This document shows positions 1 to 3,990 of a DNA stretch of 7,218 bases, piece after piece; the stretch's first letter is position 1; each line of letters opens with the position of its first letter. The notes below the pieces were generated by a model. The model saw nothing but the letters and a program-made list of their open reading frames with translations. It ran no database searches and was not told the origin of the DNA. The stretch spans positions 1-7,218 of the forward strand of contig CAMIGT010000058.1 in the NCBI GenBank assembly GCA_946221975.1, in the 5' to 3' direction. The position numbers were made by a program, and so were the translations under genes. Origin of the DNA: an uncultured Blastococcus sp. GTDB taxonomy: Bacteria; Actinomycetota; Actinomycetes; Mycobacteriales; Antricoccaceae.

Positions 1-286
1 TCAGCAGCGCGATCGCGATGACCACGGCCGGCACGGCCGCAATCCGGGCAGCGTCACGCAACGTCCGGCCCGCGGTACGCGAGCGCACCCACGCGCCGCC
101 GCCGTACTGCCTCACATTGGTGCGCATCCCAGCTATAGCTAGGCTCCACCAGTCGCGCCATCCTGGCGCGCTGCCGTCGGCGGCTGCCTCGGCGAGTACG
201 CCGACCGCCGCGTCTTCGTTGGCGGCCCGCCACTCAGATGGATACGTCCACAGCCACCCCCGGTAGCGCTCGGCGTTCGTCGTCAT
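1..286 (-). CDS. PadR-partner membrane protein, N-terminal part (3' end outside window)
   Basis: The minus strand reads openly from an ATG at 286-284 to the left edge, giving 95 residues. It starts MTTNAERYRGWLWTYPSEWR, and the pattern RYR-(G)-WLxxYPxxWR near the N-terminus is typical of the actinobacterial membrane proteins encoded directly after PadR regulators. A hydrophobic stretch (AAVPAVVIAIALL, residues 83-95) begins just before the edge and is probably the first membrane segment of the missing C-terminal part. Its ATG overlaps the padR stop as ATGA (286-283), so the two are translationally coupled. The function of this family is not established. A likely inference is that its level is set by the PadR repressor in the same transcript. 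The gene assignment is firm; the family name rests on pattern recognition only. Confidence 0.72.
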   Translation of the reverse strand, partial: MTTNAERYRGWLWTYPSEWRAANEDAAVGVLAEAAADGSAPGWRDWWSLAIAGMRTNVRQYGGGAWVRSRTAGRTLRDAARIAAVPAVVIAIALL

Positions 287-621
287 GAGGTCGCGCCACT
301 CACGCGCAGCGCTTTGAGTCGCTGTTGTGCGGTACGCGCGAGTGCCGCGCGCGCCTGGCTCGCCTCTGTCAGGGCGGTCACGCCGGCGGCGGTGAGCCGG
401 TAATAGCGGCGGAGGCGCGAGTCGACGACCTCTTCTCGGTCGATCTCGACCAGGCCGTCGTTGGACAGCCGATCCAGTGCGGTGTAGAGGGTTCCGGCGC
501 GGAGTACGACGTCGCCATCGGACATTCGTTGCGTCTCGGTGGTGATCGCGTACCCGTGGAGTGGACCGCTAGCAAGCGCGGTCAAGATCAGGAACGACGA
601 CTCGGGAAGGGAGCGGGTCAT
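283..621 (-). CDS. PadR-family transcriptional repressor
   Basis: This encodes a 112-residue winged-helix repressor. PadR hallmarks are visible: an N-terminal helix followed by LHGY (residues 21-24), the recognition-helix and wing region GTLYTALDRLSNDGLVE (43-59), and RRYYRLTAAG (71-80), then a C-terminal helix for dimerisation (about 81-107). The ATG at 621-619 (MTRSLPESS) is chosen because the protein then has normal length for the short PadR subfamily. Upstream extension to 756 would add 45 residues that run through an inverted repeat and a likely operator. The gene ends in an ATGA overlap with the membrane-protein gene at 286, so they form an operon with the repressor first. A 23-bp palindrome 9 bp upstream of the start suggests autorepression. 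The ligand cannot be told from sequence. Confidence 0.93.
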   Translation of the reverse strand: MTRSLPESSFLILTALASGPLHGYAITTETQRMSDGDVVLRAGTLYTALDRLSNDGLVEIDREEVVDSRLRRYYRLTAAGVTALTEASQARAALARTAQQRLKALRVSGATS

Positions 622-629
622 GCCCGAAC

Positions 630-652
630 CATATATCGAAACTCGACATATG
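630..652. promoter_or_regulatory. Candidate PadR operator in the padR promoter
   Basis: CATATATCGA-AAC-TCGACATATG is an inverted repeat with 9 of 10 arm positions matching and a 3-bp spacer. It lies 9 bp upstream of the padR ATG (621). An AT-rich core flanked by TCGA resembles known PadR-type operators. On the minus strand a -10-like TATATG (635-630) falls inside it, close enough to the ATG that a leaderless or very short-leader transcript is possible. No clear Shine-Dalgarno sequence precedes the ATG. Binding by PadR is inferred from position and symmetry. Confidence 0.6.
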
Positions 653-686
653 CAAATCGCCGAGCGGTTGGCTATCTCGACAACCT

Positions 687-749
687 CGATCTGCGGTGCA
701 CTTTGTAGCGATAATTGGCGATTATCGCTACGAAACGCACCGCAGGTCG
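687..749. repeat. Large imperfect inverted repeat (about 60 bp)
   Basis: The core arms are 691-715 and 721-745 (25 nt each, 22 matching) around the 5-nt loop TGGCG. The inner part, GTAGCGATAAT / ATTATCGCTAC, is perfect over 11 bp, and the base of the stem, CTGCGGTGC / GCACCGCAG, is perfect over 9 bp. Pairing extends by CGA/TCG after one mismatch to 687 and 749. It lies 12 bp past the TetR stop codon and 34 bp before the PadR operator. No T-tract follows on either strand, so it is not a classical intrinsic terminator, though a long hairpin there could still end or protect the TetR transcript. As DNA, the inner 27 bp could be an operator. Nothing in the window resembles it elsewhere. Confidence 0.75.
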
Positions 750-760
750 CGCTCAAGCAG

Positions 761-1291
761 TCAGCGCAAGGCTAAGTCCAGCATTTGGCGGACTTCGACT
801 CTCACCGGGCGGTCTTCGCTGAGCGCCGACACCACGGCTCCGTCGACCACCGCTATCGCAAGCCCAGGATCCAGCGAGCTGCCGTGCGCCGAGAGGATCA
901 GCCCGACCGCGTCCTCAAGGCGTCGCCGGCCGTCTCGGTACGCCCGCGCCAGGGCCGGAATGCGCCCGGCAGCAACAAGGTGCTCGTAGTGCCCGCGCAC
1001 ATTCCCAACGCGGCGGGGGAGCAGCGCCCGAATCAGGTCATCGATCAAATCGTCACCGGGGTGCGCTGCCACGCGCTCCGCCGCCATCGCCCAGCCCGAG
1101 ACGATCTTCGTGCCGGCGGCCGCAAGTAGATCATCGCGGGAAGAGAAGTAGTACGTCGTCGCGGCGAGCGGCACGGCGGCGGCATCCGCGACCCGTCGAT
1201 GAGTCACCGCGGCGGGACCGTCGTCCAGGGCGAGGCGAGCAGCGGCGGCGATGATCGCCGTACGCCGCCGCTCGCCCTTCGCCGTCGTCAT
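761..1291 (-). CDS. TetR-family repressor of the adjacent SMR pump
   Basis: This encodes a 176-residue TetR-type regulator. The N-terminal DNA-binding domain covers about residues 6-55: helix RRRTAIIAAAARLALDDG, then the helix-turn-helix AAVTHRRVADAAAVPLAATTYYFSSRDDLL with the typical YYFxSxDDLL end. Residues 60-176 form the variable helical ligand-binding and dimer domain. The start is the ATG at 1291-1289, because it sits directly before the HTH domain and overlaps the SMR stop as ATGA (1291-1288); an extension to 1615 would merely be the shadow of the pump gene. The gene is second in a two-gene operon with the transporter, and two matching palindromes lie in the operon promoter. It therefore probably represses its own operon and is released by a pump substrate, perhaps a cationic compound. 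The ligand is inferred, not shown. Confidence 0.93.
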   Translation of the reverse strand: MTTAKGERRRTAIIAAAARLALDDGPAAVTHRRVADAAAVPLAATTYYFSSRDDLLAAAGTKIVSGWAMAAERVAAHPGDDLIDDLIRALLPRRVGNVRGHYEHLVAAGRIPALARAYRDGRRRLEDAVGLILSAHGSSLDPGLAIAVVDGAVVSALSEDRPVRVEVRQMLDLALR

Positions 1292-1608
1292 TCGCTGCCT
1301 GCGAGCCGCAGACCGACGATGCCCGCGATGATCAGCACGATCGACAGGAGCTTCAGCACCGACGCGGACTCCTTGAGCCACACGATGCCGACGATCGCGG
1401 TGAGTACGGCGCCGGTCCCGGTCCAGATCGCGTACGCCGTACCGACCGGCAGCGACTTCAACGCCCACGCAAGGCCCCCGAGGCTCGCGACGGCAGAGAT
1501 TAGAAAGATGACCGACGGCCACAGGCGACTGAAGCCCTGGGACTGCTTCAACGCCAGCGCCCACACCGTCTCCAACATCCCCGATACCAACAGCACGATC
1601 CAAGCCAT
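1288..1608 (-). CDS. sugE: Small multidrug resistance transporter, SugE/Gdx subgroup
   Basis: This encodes a 106-residue protein with four predicted membrane helices, the normal SMR length. The essential membrane glutamate of TM1 is present at E13 in MAWIVLLVSGMLETVWALALK. The segments QGFSRLWPSVIF (about 24-35) and SLPVGTAYAIWTGTGAV (about 53-69) are diagnostic of the SugE group and of the dimeric SMR fold. SugE-type proteins are now known as guanidinium/H+ antiporters (Gdx), while relatives export quaternary ammonium compounds. Sequence reading favours SugE/Gdx over EmrE-like, but substrate is not proven. The ATG at 1608 is chosen over the in-frame TTG at 1617: it gives E13 as in the family, and AAGGGA lies 10 nt upstream. 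It is first in the operon and overlaps the TetR gene by ATGA. Two probable TetR sites lie in its promoter. Confidence 0.93.
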   Translation of the reverse strand: MAWIVLLVSGMLETVWALALKQSQGFSRLWPSVIFLISAVASLGGLAWALKSLPVGTAYAIWTGTGAVLTAIVGIVWLKESASVLKLLSIVLIIAGIVGLRLAGSE

Positions 1609-1635
1609 GGTGCACAATTCCCTTCAGATAAATTC

Positions 1636-1676
1636 TGGTACGAGCGTACTAATTATGATTTGGTACGAGGGTACAA
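1636..1676. promoter_or_regulatory. Promoter of the SMR-TetR operon with two tandem operator copies
   Basis: Two 16-bp copies, TGGTACGAGCGTACTA (1636-1651) and TGGTACGAGGGTACAA (1661-1676), match at 14 of 16 positions and lie 25 bp apart centre to centre. Each is itself palindromic: GTACG-AG-CGTAC is perfect in the first, and the second has one mismatch. On the minus strand a good -10 hexamer, CATAAT (1657-1652), falls between them, so one copy covers the -35/spacer side and the other the transcription start and early leader. The start would be near 1645, leaving a leader of about 37 nt, too short for a guanidine riboswitch. The obvious binder is the co-encoded TetR protein. The sites could also affect the divergent transporter gene. 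Confidence 0.68.
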
Positions 1677-1760
1677 GAAATTGGGCGAAAGCGAACAGCT
1701 GGAGTCCGAAGTCACTCCGCGACCGCCCGTTGCGCACATGGCCCCATTGCGTACCTATGA

Positions 1761-1784
1761 ATGCACGTATTAGCATGTATGCAT
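1761..1784. promoter_or_regulatory. Weak candidate operator upstream of the metal transporter
   Basis: ATGCACGTAT-TAGC-ATGTATGCAT is an imperfect inverted repeat (7 of 10 arm positions) followed by more AT-rich sequence (ATATAT to 1788). It lies 19 bp upstream of the GTG start and just before the AGGAGG ribosome-binding site (1791-1796). AT-rich dyads in this position are typical of ArsR/SmtB-type metal sensors, but no such regulator is encoded here. A convincing -35/-10 pair was not found, so the exact promoter is uncertain. The rest of the 1677-1760 interval shows nothing clear. Confidence 0.3.
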
Positions 1785-1803
1785 ATATCGAGGAGGTTCG
1801 CAG

Positions 1804-2709
1804 GTGGGCGCTGGACATTCGCACGACATTTCGGGCTCTGCCGCCGGTCGGCATCGCTGGCGGCTCATGGTCGCGTTCGTCCTTGTCGGCGGCTTTTTCG
1901 GAGTCGAGCTGGTCGCCGGCCTGATCTCCAATTCGCTAGCGCTGCTGTCGGACGCCGGTCATATGGCTGCCGACGTCACGACCCTTGGCGCGGCGCTGAT
2001 CGCCACTCGGCTGGCCGCGAAGCCAGACACGAGCGGTCGGCGTACATATGGGCGCTACCGCGCAGAGATCTTTGCCTCGGGGTTCGCCGTACTCGTCATG
2101 CTCGGCGTCAGCACCTACATCGCGATCGAGGCGATCAGCCGAATCGGCAGCGCCCCCGAGGTCGCGTCCGGCACGATGCTGATCGTCGGCGCCCTGGGAC
2201 TCGTCATCAACATCATCTCGATGTTCCTGCTGCGCTCCGGAGCACAGGAGAGCCTCAACCTCAAGGGTGCCTACCTTGAGGTACTAGCCGACACGCTCGG
2301 TTCGGTCGGCGTGATCGCGGCCGGTCTGCTGGTCTCGTGGACCGGCAACGTCTGGTGGGACACCGGGATCGCTCTGTTCATTGCGATCTTCGTCGCCGTC
2401 CGCGCGCTGATCCTCGCGCGTGACGTGCTACGTGTCCTTGGCCAGCACGCGCCGGCGGGCATGGAACCGTCCGAGATCCTCCAGACCCTGGAATCGGTTC
2501 CCGGCGTCGTCGAGGTGCACGACCTGCACGTGTGGACCCTGACCTCCGGTATGGACGTGGCTACCGCCCATCTCGTCGCGGCACTCGACAGCGGGCCGGA
2601 TGTTCTCACCGCTTCGGCGGATGCGCTCAAGGAGAAGTTCGGTATCGCGCACGCGACCCTGCAGGTCGAGTCGGCGGACAAGAAGGAGTGCACCGGCGCC
2701 GACTGGTAG
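1804..2709 (+). CDS. Cation diffusion facilitator (CDF) divalent metal/H+ antiporter
   Basis: This encodes a 301-residue inner-membrane efflux protein of the CzcD/ZitB/ZnT type, usual length for the family. A short His-containing N-terminus (GHSHD, residues 4-8) precedes six predicted helices. TM2 carries SDAGHMAADV (49-58) with H53-xxx-D57; TM5 carries AYLEVLADTLGSVGV (156-170) with E159-xxx-D163. Together these form the transport metal site. The cytoplasmic C-terminal domain (about 210-290) has the HDLHVWTLTSG motif (239-249) and H256, H283, expected to bind regulatory metal. Zinc is the commonest substrate, but the glutamate where most zinc transporters have histidine leaves specificity open. 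The GTG start at 1804 has a near-ideal AGGAGG 7 nt upstream. It is divergent from the SMR operon and convergent with the ParD-like gene, 25 bp away. No terminator is visible in that gap. Confidence 0.94.
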   Translation: MGAGHSHDISGSAAGRHRWRLMVAFVLVGGFFGVELVAGLISNSLALLSDAGHMAADVTTLGAALIATRLAAKPDTSGRRTYGRYRAEIFASGFAVLVMLGVSTYIAIEAISRIGSAPEVASGTMLIVGALGLVINIISMFLLRSGAQESLNLKGAYLEVLADTLGSVGVIAAGLLVSWTGNVWWDTGIALFIAIFVAVRALILARDVLRVLGQHAPAGMEPSEILQTLESVPGVVEVHDLHVWTLTSGMDVATAHLVAALDSGPDVLTASADALKEKFGIAHATLQVESADKKECTGADW

Positions 2710-2734
2710 CCGGGAGTACGTCGCGGCCGGGCGG

Positions 2735-2914
2735 TTACGAAGACTCGTCCGACTCAGGCGCGACGAAGAGGTACCCGTTCTCGGCGATCTCGGCGCGCAG
2801 CAGCACGAGCGCGGCCTCGACGACCTGACTGCGGGACTTGAAGCGGTTGTCGCCGACCAGCCCATCGACGAACTCAGAATCGCGATCGTTGAGTGTTACT
2901 TCGGTGGCTGGCAT
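2735..2914 (-). CDS. Short ParD-like (ribbon-helix-helix) antitoxin, apparently without toxin
   Basis: This encodes 59 residues. The pattern EVTLNDRDSEFVDGLVGDNRFKSRSQVVEAALVLLRAEI (5-43) matches the ribbon-helix-helix of ParD/CC2985-type antitoxins: a beta strand, then a first helix, the G-x-(F/Y)-x-S-x-SxVVxxAL turn, and a second helix. The start ATG at 2914 has AAAGGG 5 nt upstream; an in-frame extension to 3139 would run through two inverted repeats and is rejected. ParD proteins are usually about 80-90 residues, with a C-terminal helix that neutralises ParE. Here the tail after residue 43 is short and ends acidic (VAPESDESS). No ParE-like frame follows: the next 25 bp lead into the convergent metal transporter. 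It may be a remnant, or a free-standing DNA-binding regulator. It faces a second antitoxin gene across a palindrome-rich region. Confidence 0.82.
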   Translation of the reverse strand: MPATEVTLNDRDSEFVDGLVGDNRFKSRSQVVEAALVLLRAEIAENGYLFVAPESDESS

Positions 2915-2926
2915 ATTGACCCTTTC

Positions 2927-2961
2927 GTTCGACCGGGAGATGGTCCATCTACGGGTCGACC
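2927..2961. promoter_or_regulatory. 35-bp inverted repeat upstream of the ParD-like gene (candidate operator)
   Basis: The site is symmetric about base 2944. The core AGATGG-T-CCATCT (2938-2950) is perfect, and the outer arms GTTCGACC (2927-2934) and GGTCGACC (2954-2961) match at 7 of 8. Overall 14 of 17 arm positions agree. Its near edge is 12 bp upstream of the ParD-like start codon, in the place where ribbon-helix-helix antitoxins usually repress their own promoter. Binding by the ParD-like protein is inferred. Confidence 0.55.
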
Positions 2962-2965
2962 TGCG

Positions 2966-3010
2966 GTTTTGGAACGTAAGCCTCGCATACCGAGGGTGAC
3001 GTTCCAAAAC
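2966..3010. repeat. 45-bp inverted repeat between two divergent antitoxin genes
   Basis: The outer arms GTTTTGGAACGT (2966-2977) and ACGTTCCAAAAC (2999-3010) are perfect 12-bp complements. After a 3-bp partly matched step, inner arms CCTCG (2981-2985) and CGAGG (2991-2995) are again perfect around the loop CATAC. Altogether 18 of 20 arm positions pair. It starts 4 bp after the 35-bp inverted repeat and lies about 75 bp before the promoter of the DUF1778-GNAT operon. There is no T-tract for a terminator. It could be a high-affinity regulator site, a cruciform, a recombination or attachment site, or a small non-autonomous element. The sequence alone does not decide between these. Confidence 0.8.
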
Positions 3011-3084
3011 TCGCACTGCGGGTGCTGCGGGACCTGGGTGATCCAGCTCGTCTGCGGGTTGCGTGCCGACGCGGGCCCACCACT

Positions 3085-3113
3085 TTGCCAATTCCGTACA
3101 AGTTCCGTACATT
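3085..3113 (+). promoter_or_regulatory. Promoter and operator of the DUF1778-GNAT operon
   Basis: The -35 box TTGCCA (3085-3090) and -10 box TACATT (3108-3113) are separated by exactly 17 bp. Within and across this spacer lies a direct repeat, TTCCGTACA at 3092-3100 and at 3103-3111, an 11-bp period or one helical turn. The whole is framed by CCAAT (3088-3092) and ATTGG (3111-3115). Phased short repeats over a promoter are what ribbon-helix-helix antitoxins bind, so autorepression by the antitoxin or antitoxin-toxin complex is likely. Transcription would start near 3120, followed by the AAGGGGGG ribosome-binding site (3123-3130). Confidence 0.6.
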
Positions 3114-3137
3114 GGGACAGGGAAGGGGGGCGGTGTC

Positions 3138-3407
3138 ATGGCAACAAAGTCACGTCGGATTGAAGCTCGTGTCGATCCCGGCGACGAAGAGGTTATCGCG
3201 GCGGCCGCAAAGATCAGCGGCTTGTCGGTCTCATCGTTCGTGATACTGGCTGCGCGTCAAGAAGCGGATCGAGTCACTGGTCGCGCCGATACGACGTTGA
3301 TGTCGGCTGAACTCTTCGAGTCGTTGATCTCGTCGCTCGATACGGCTGATGAACTACCGACCCTTGCTGCTGAAGCCGCGAAAGAACGGAAGTATCAGCG
3401 GCGGTGA
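3138..3407 (+). CDS. DUF1778-family (TacA-like) antitoxin
   Basis: This encodes 89 residues. The N-terminal ribbon-helix-helix covers about residues 5-45 (RRIEARVDPGDEEVIAAAAKISGLSVSSFVILAARQEAD), with the family's R-(I/L)-x-x-RV strand and the A-x-x-x-G-x-S-x-SxF turn. The C-terminal part, LMSAELFESLISSLDTADELPTLAAEAAKERK, is the segment that in TacA-type antitoxins wraps the acetyltransferase and blocks its active site. The ATG at 3138 is preferred because AAGGGGGG sits 7 nt upstream; an in-frame start at 3063 would precede the promoter. The stop overlaps the toxin start as GTGA (3404-3407), giving coupled translation with antitoxin first, as expected. It probably binds the phased repeats at 3092-3111. 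The family assignment is strong. Confidence 0.92.
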   Translation: MATKSRRIEARVDPGDEEVIAAAAKISGLSVSSFVILAARQEADRVTGRADTTLMSAELFESLISSLDTADELPTLAAEAAKERKYQRR

Positions 3408-3904
3408 CGTCCTACAGCTCAACCGAGCTGCGGCGAACGCACGACACGTCGGCGTTTGACTGCGGAAAGCCGCAACTCAACGAATGGCTGCAGCGCAATG
3501 CTCTTCGTGCCCAACAGCAGGACACCGCGCGCACCTATGTGTGGACGAAACCGGACGACGACGTCGTGCTCGCCTACTACTCGATCGCACCGACCCAGGT
3601 CACGGCGGCCGATGTTCCCAGTAGAGCAGCGGGCGGCAACTCGGTCATCCCGAGCTTTCTACTCAGTCGGCTCGCCGTCGACCACGTTCTCCAGGGCCGC
3701 GGACTCGGTGTCCAACTGCTCCTGGACGCGCTCGAACGCATCCTCACCGCGGCAGCGACCGCTGCGGGCCGACTCGTCATTGTCGACCCGATCGATGATG
3801 ACGCCGCGAGTTTCTATGCGAACTTCGGTTTCCGGGACTGCCGAACTGATCAGCGACGCATGTATATGAAGATCGCCTCCATCGAGGCGATCATGAATCC
3901 CTAA
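3404..3904 (+). CDS. GNAT acetyltransferase toxin (TacT/AtaT-like)
   Basis: This encodes 166 residues, the usual size of the GNAT toxins paired with DUF1778 antitoxins. The N-terminal FDCGKPQLNEWLQRNALRAQQQDTARTYV (residues 18-46) matches the typical FDCG-x-x-x-LN-x-WL signature. LSRLAVDHVLQGRGLGVQLL (87-106) contains the acetyl-CoA pyrophosphate loop Q97-GRGLG. SFYANFGF (136-143) carries Y138, the position of the catalytic tyrosine in this group. Characterised relatives use acetyl-CoA to acetylate the amino acid on charged tRNA and so stop translation; the tRNA target here is unknown. All key motifs are intact, so the toxin looks functional. The GTG start overlaps the antitoxin stop (GTGA), which may keep toxin yield below antitoxin. 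A hairpin lies at the 3' end of the gene. Confidence 0.92.
   Translation: MTSYSSTELRRTHDTSAFDCGKPQLNEWLQRNALRAQQQDTARTYVWTKPDDDVVLAYYSIAPTQVTAADVPSRAAGGNSVIPSFLLSRLAVDHVLQGRGLGVQLLLDALERILTAAATAAGRLVIVDPIDDDAASFYANFGFRDCRTDQRRMYMKIASIEAIMNP
3871..3892 (+). other. Stem-loop inside the 3' end of the toxin gene
   Basis: GATCGCCTC (3871-3879) and GAGGCGATC (3884-3892) are perfect 9-bp complements around the loop CATC. The hairpin ends 12 nt before the end of the toxin CDS. No T-tract follows. It could slow 3' decay or weaken read-through toward the ATPase gene, but it may only reflect the codons for KIASIEAI. Confidence 0.35.
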
Positions 3905-3977
3905 CGCGGCTCGCGCTCGCACCCTGTAGGCCCTTCTGATCATGACGTCTCGCGCCTCACGTGTCGGGCTGGCTGCC

Positions 3978-3983
3978 TAGCAT
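3978..3983 (+). promoter_or_regulatory. Possible -10 box for a leaderless ATPase transcript
   Basis: TAGCAT lies 7 bp upstream of the ATG at 3991, the spacing expected if transcription begins at that A and the message is leaderless. This agrees with the lack of a Shine-Dalgarno sequence before any of the candidate starts (3961, 3982, 3991). No convincing -35 box was found. The rest of the 3905-3977 gap shows no clear element. Confidence 0.28.
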
Positions 3984-3990
3984 GGCGGCC

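Noticed and set aside
622..756. N-terminal extension of PadR to 756
   Set aside because: It runs through the operator-like dyad and half of the large inverted repeat, and PadR proteins start close to the helix beginning at MTRSL.
1292..1615. N-terminal extension of the TetR frame over the whole pump gene
   Set aside because: It is low-complexity Arg/Gly/Val-rich sequence, the shadow of the SMR gene in another frame; the HTH domain begins right after the ATG at 1291 and the ATGA overlap supports that start.
1609..1645. Guanidine riboswitch upstream of the SugE-like gene
   Set aside because: The distance from the probable transcription start to the ATG is about 37 nt, too short for a guanidine-I aptamer, and no conserved riboswitch core was seen.
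2271..2865. A ParE-like toxin partner downstream of the ParD-like gene
   Set aside because: The minus-strand frames here lie antisense to the transporter and have no RelE/ParE pattern; they are shadows.
2915..3139. N-terminal extension of the ParD-like frame
   Set aside because: It crosses both large inverted repeats and the opposite-strand promoter, and a good ribosome-binding site precedes the inner ATG at 2914.
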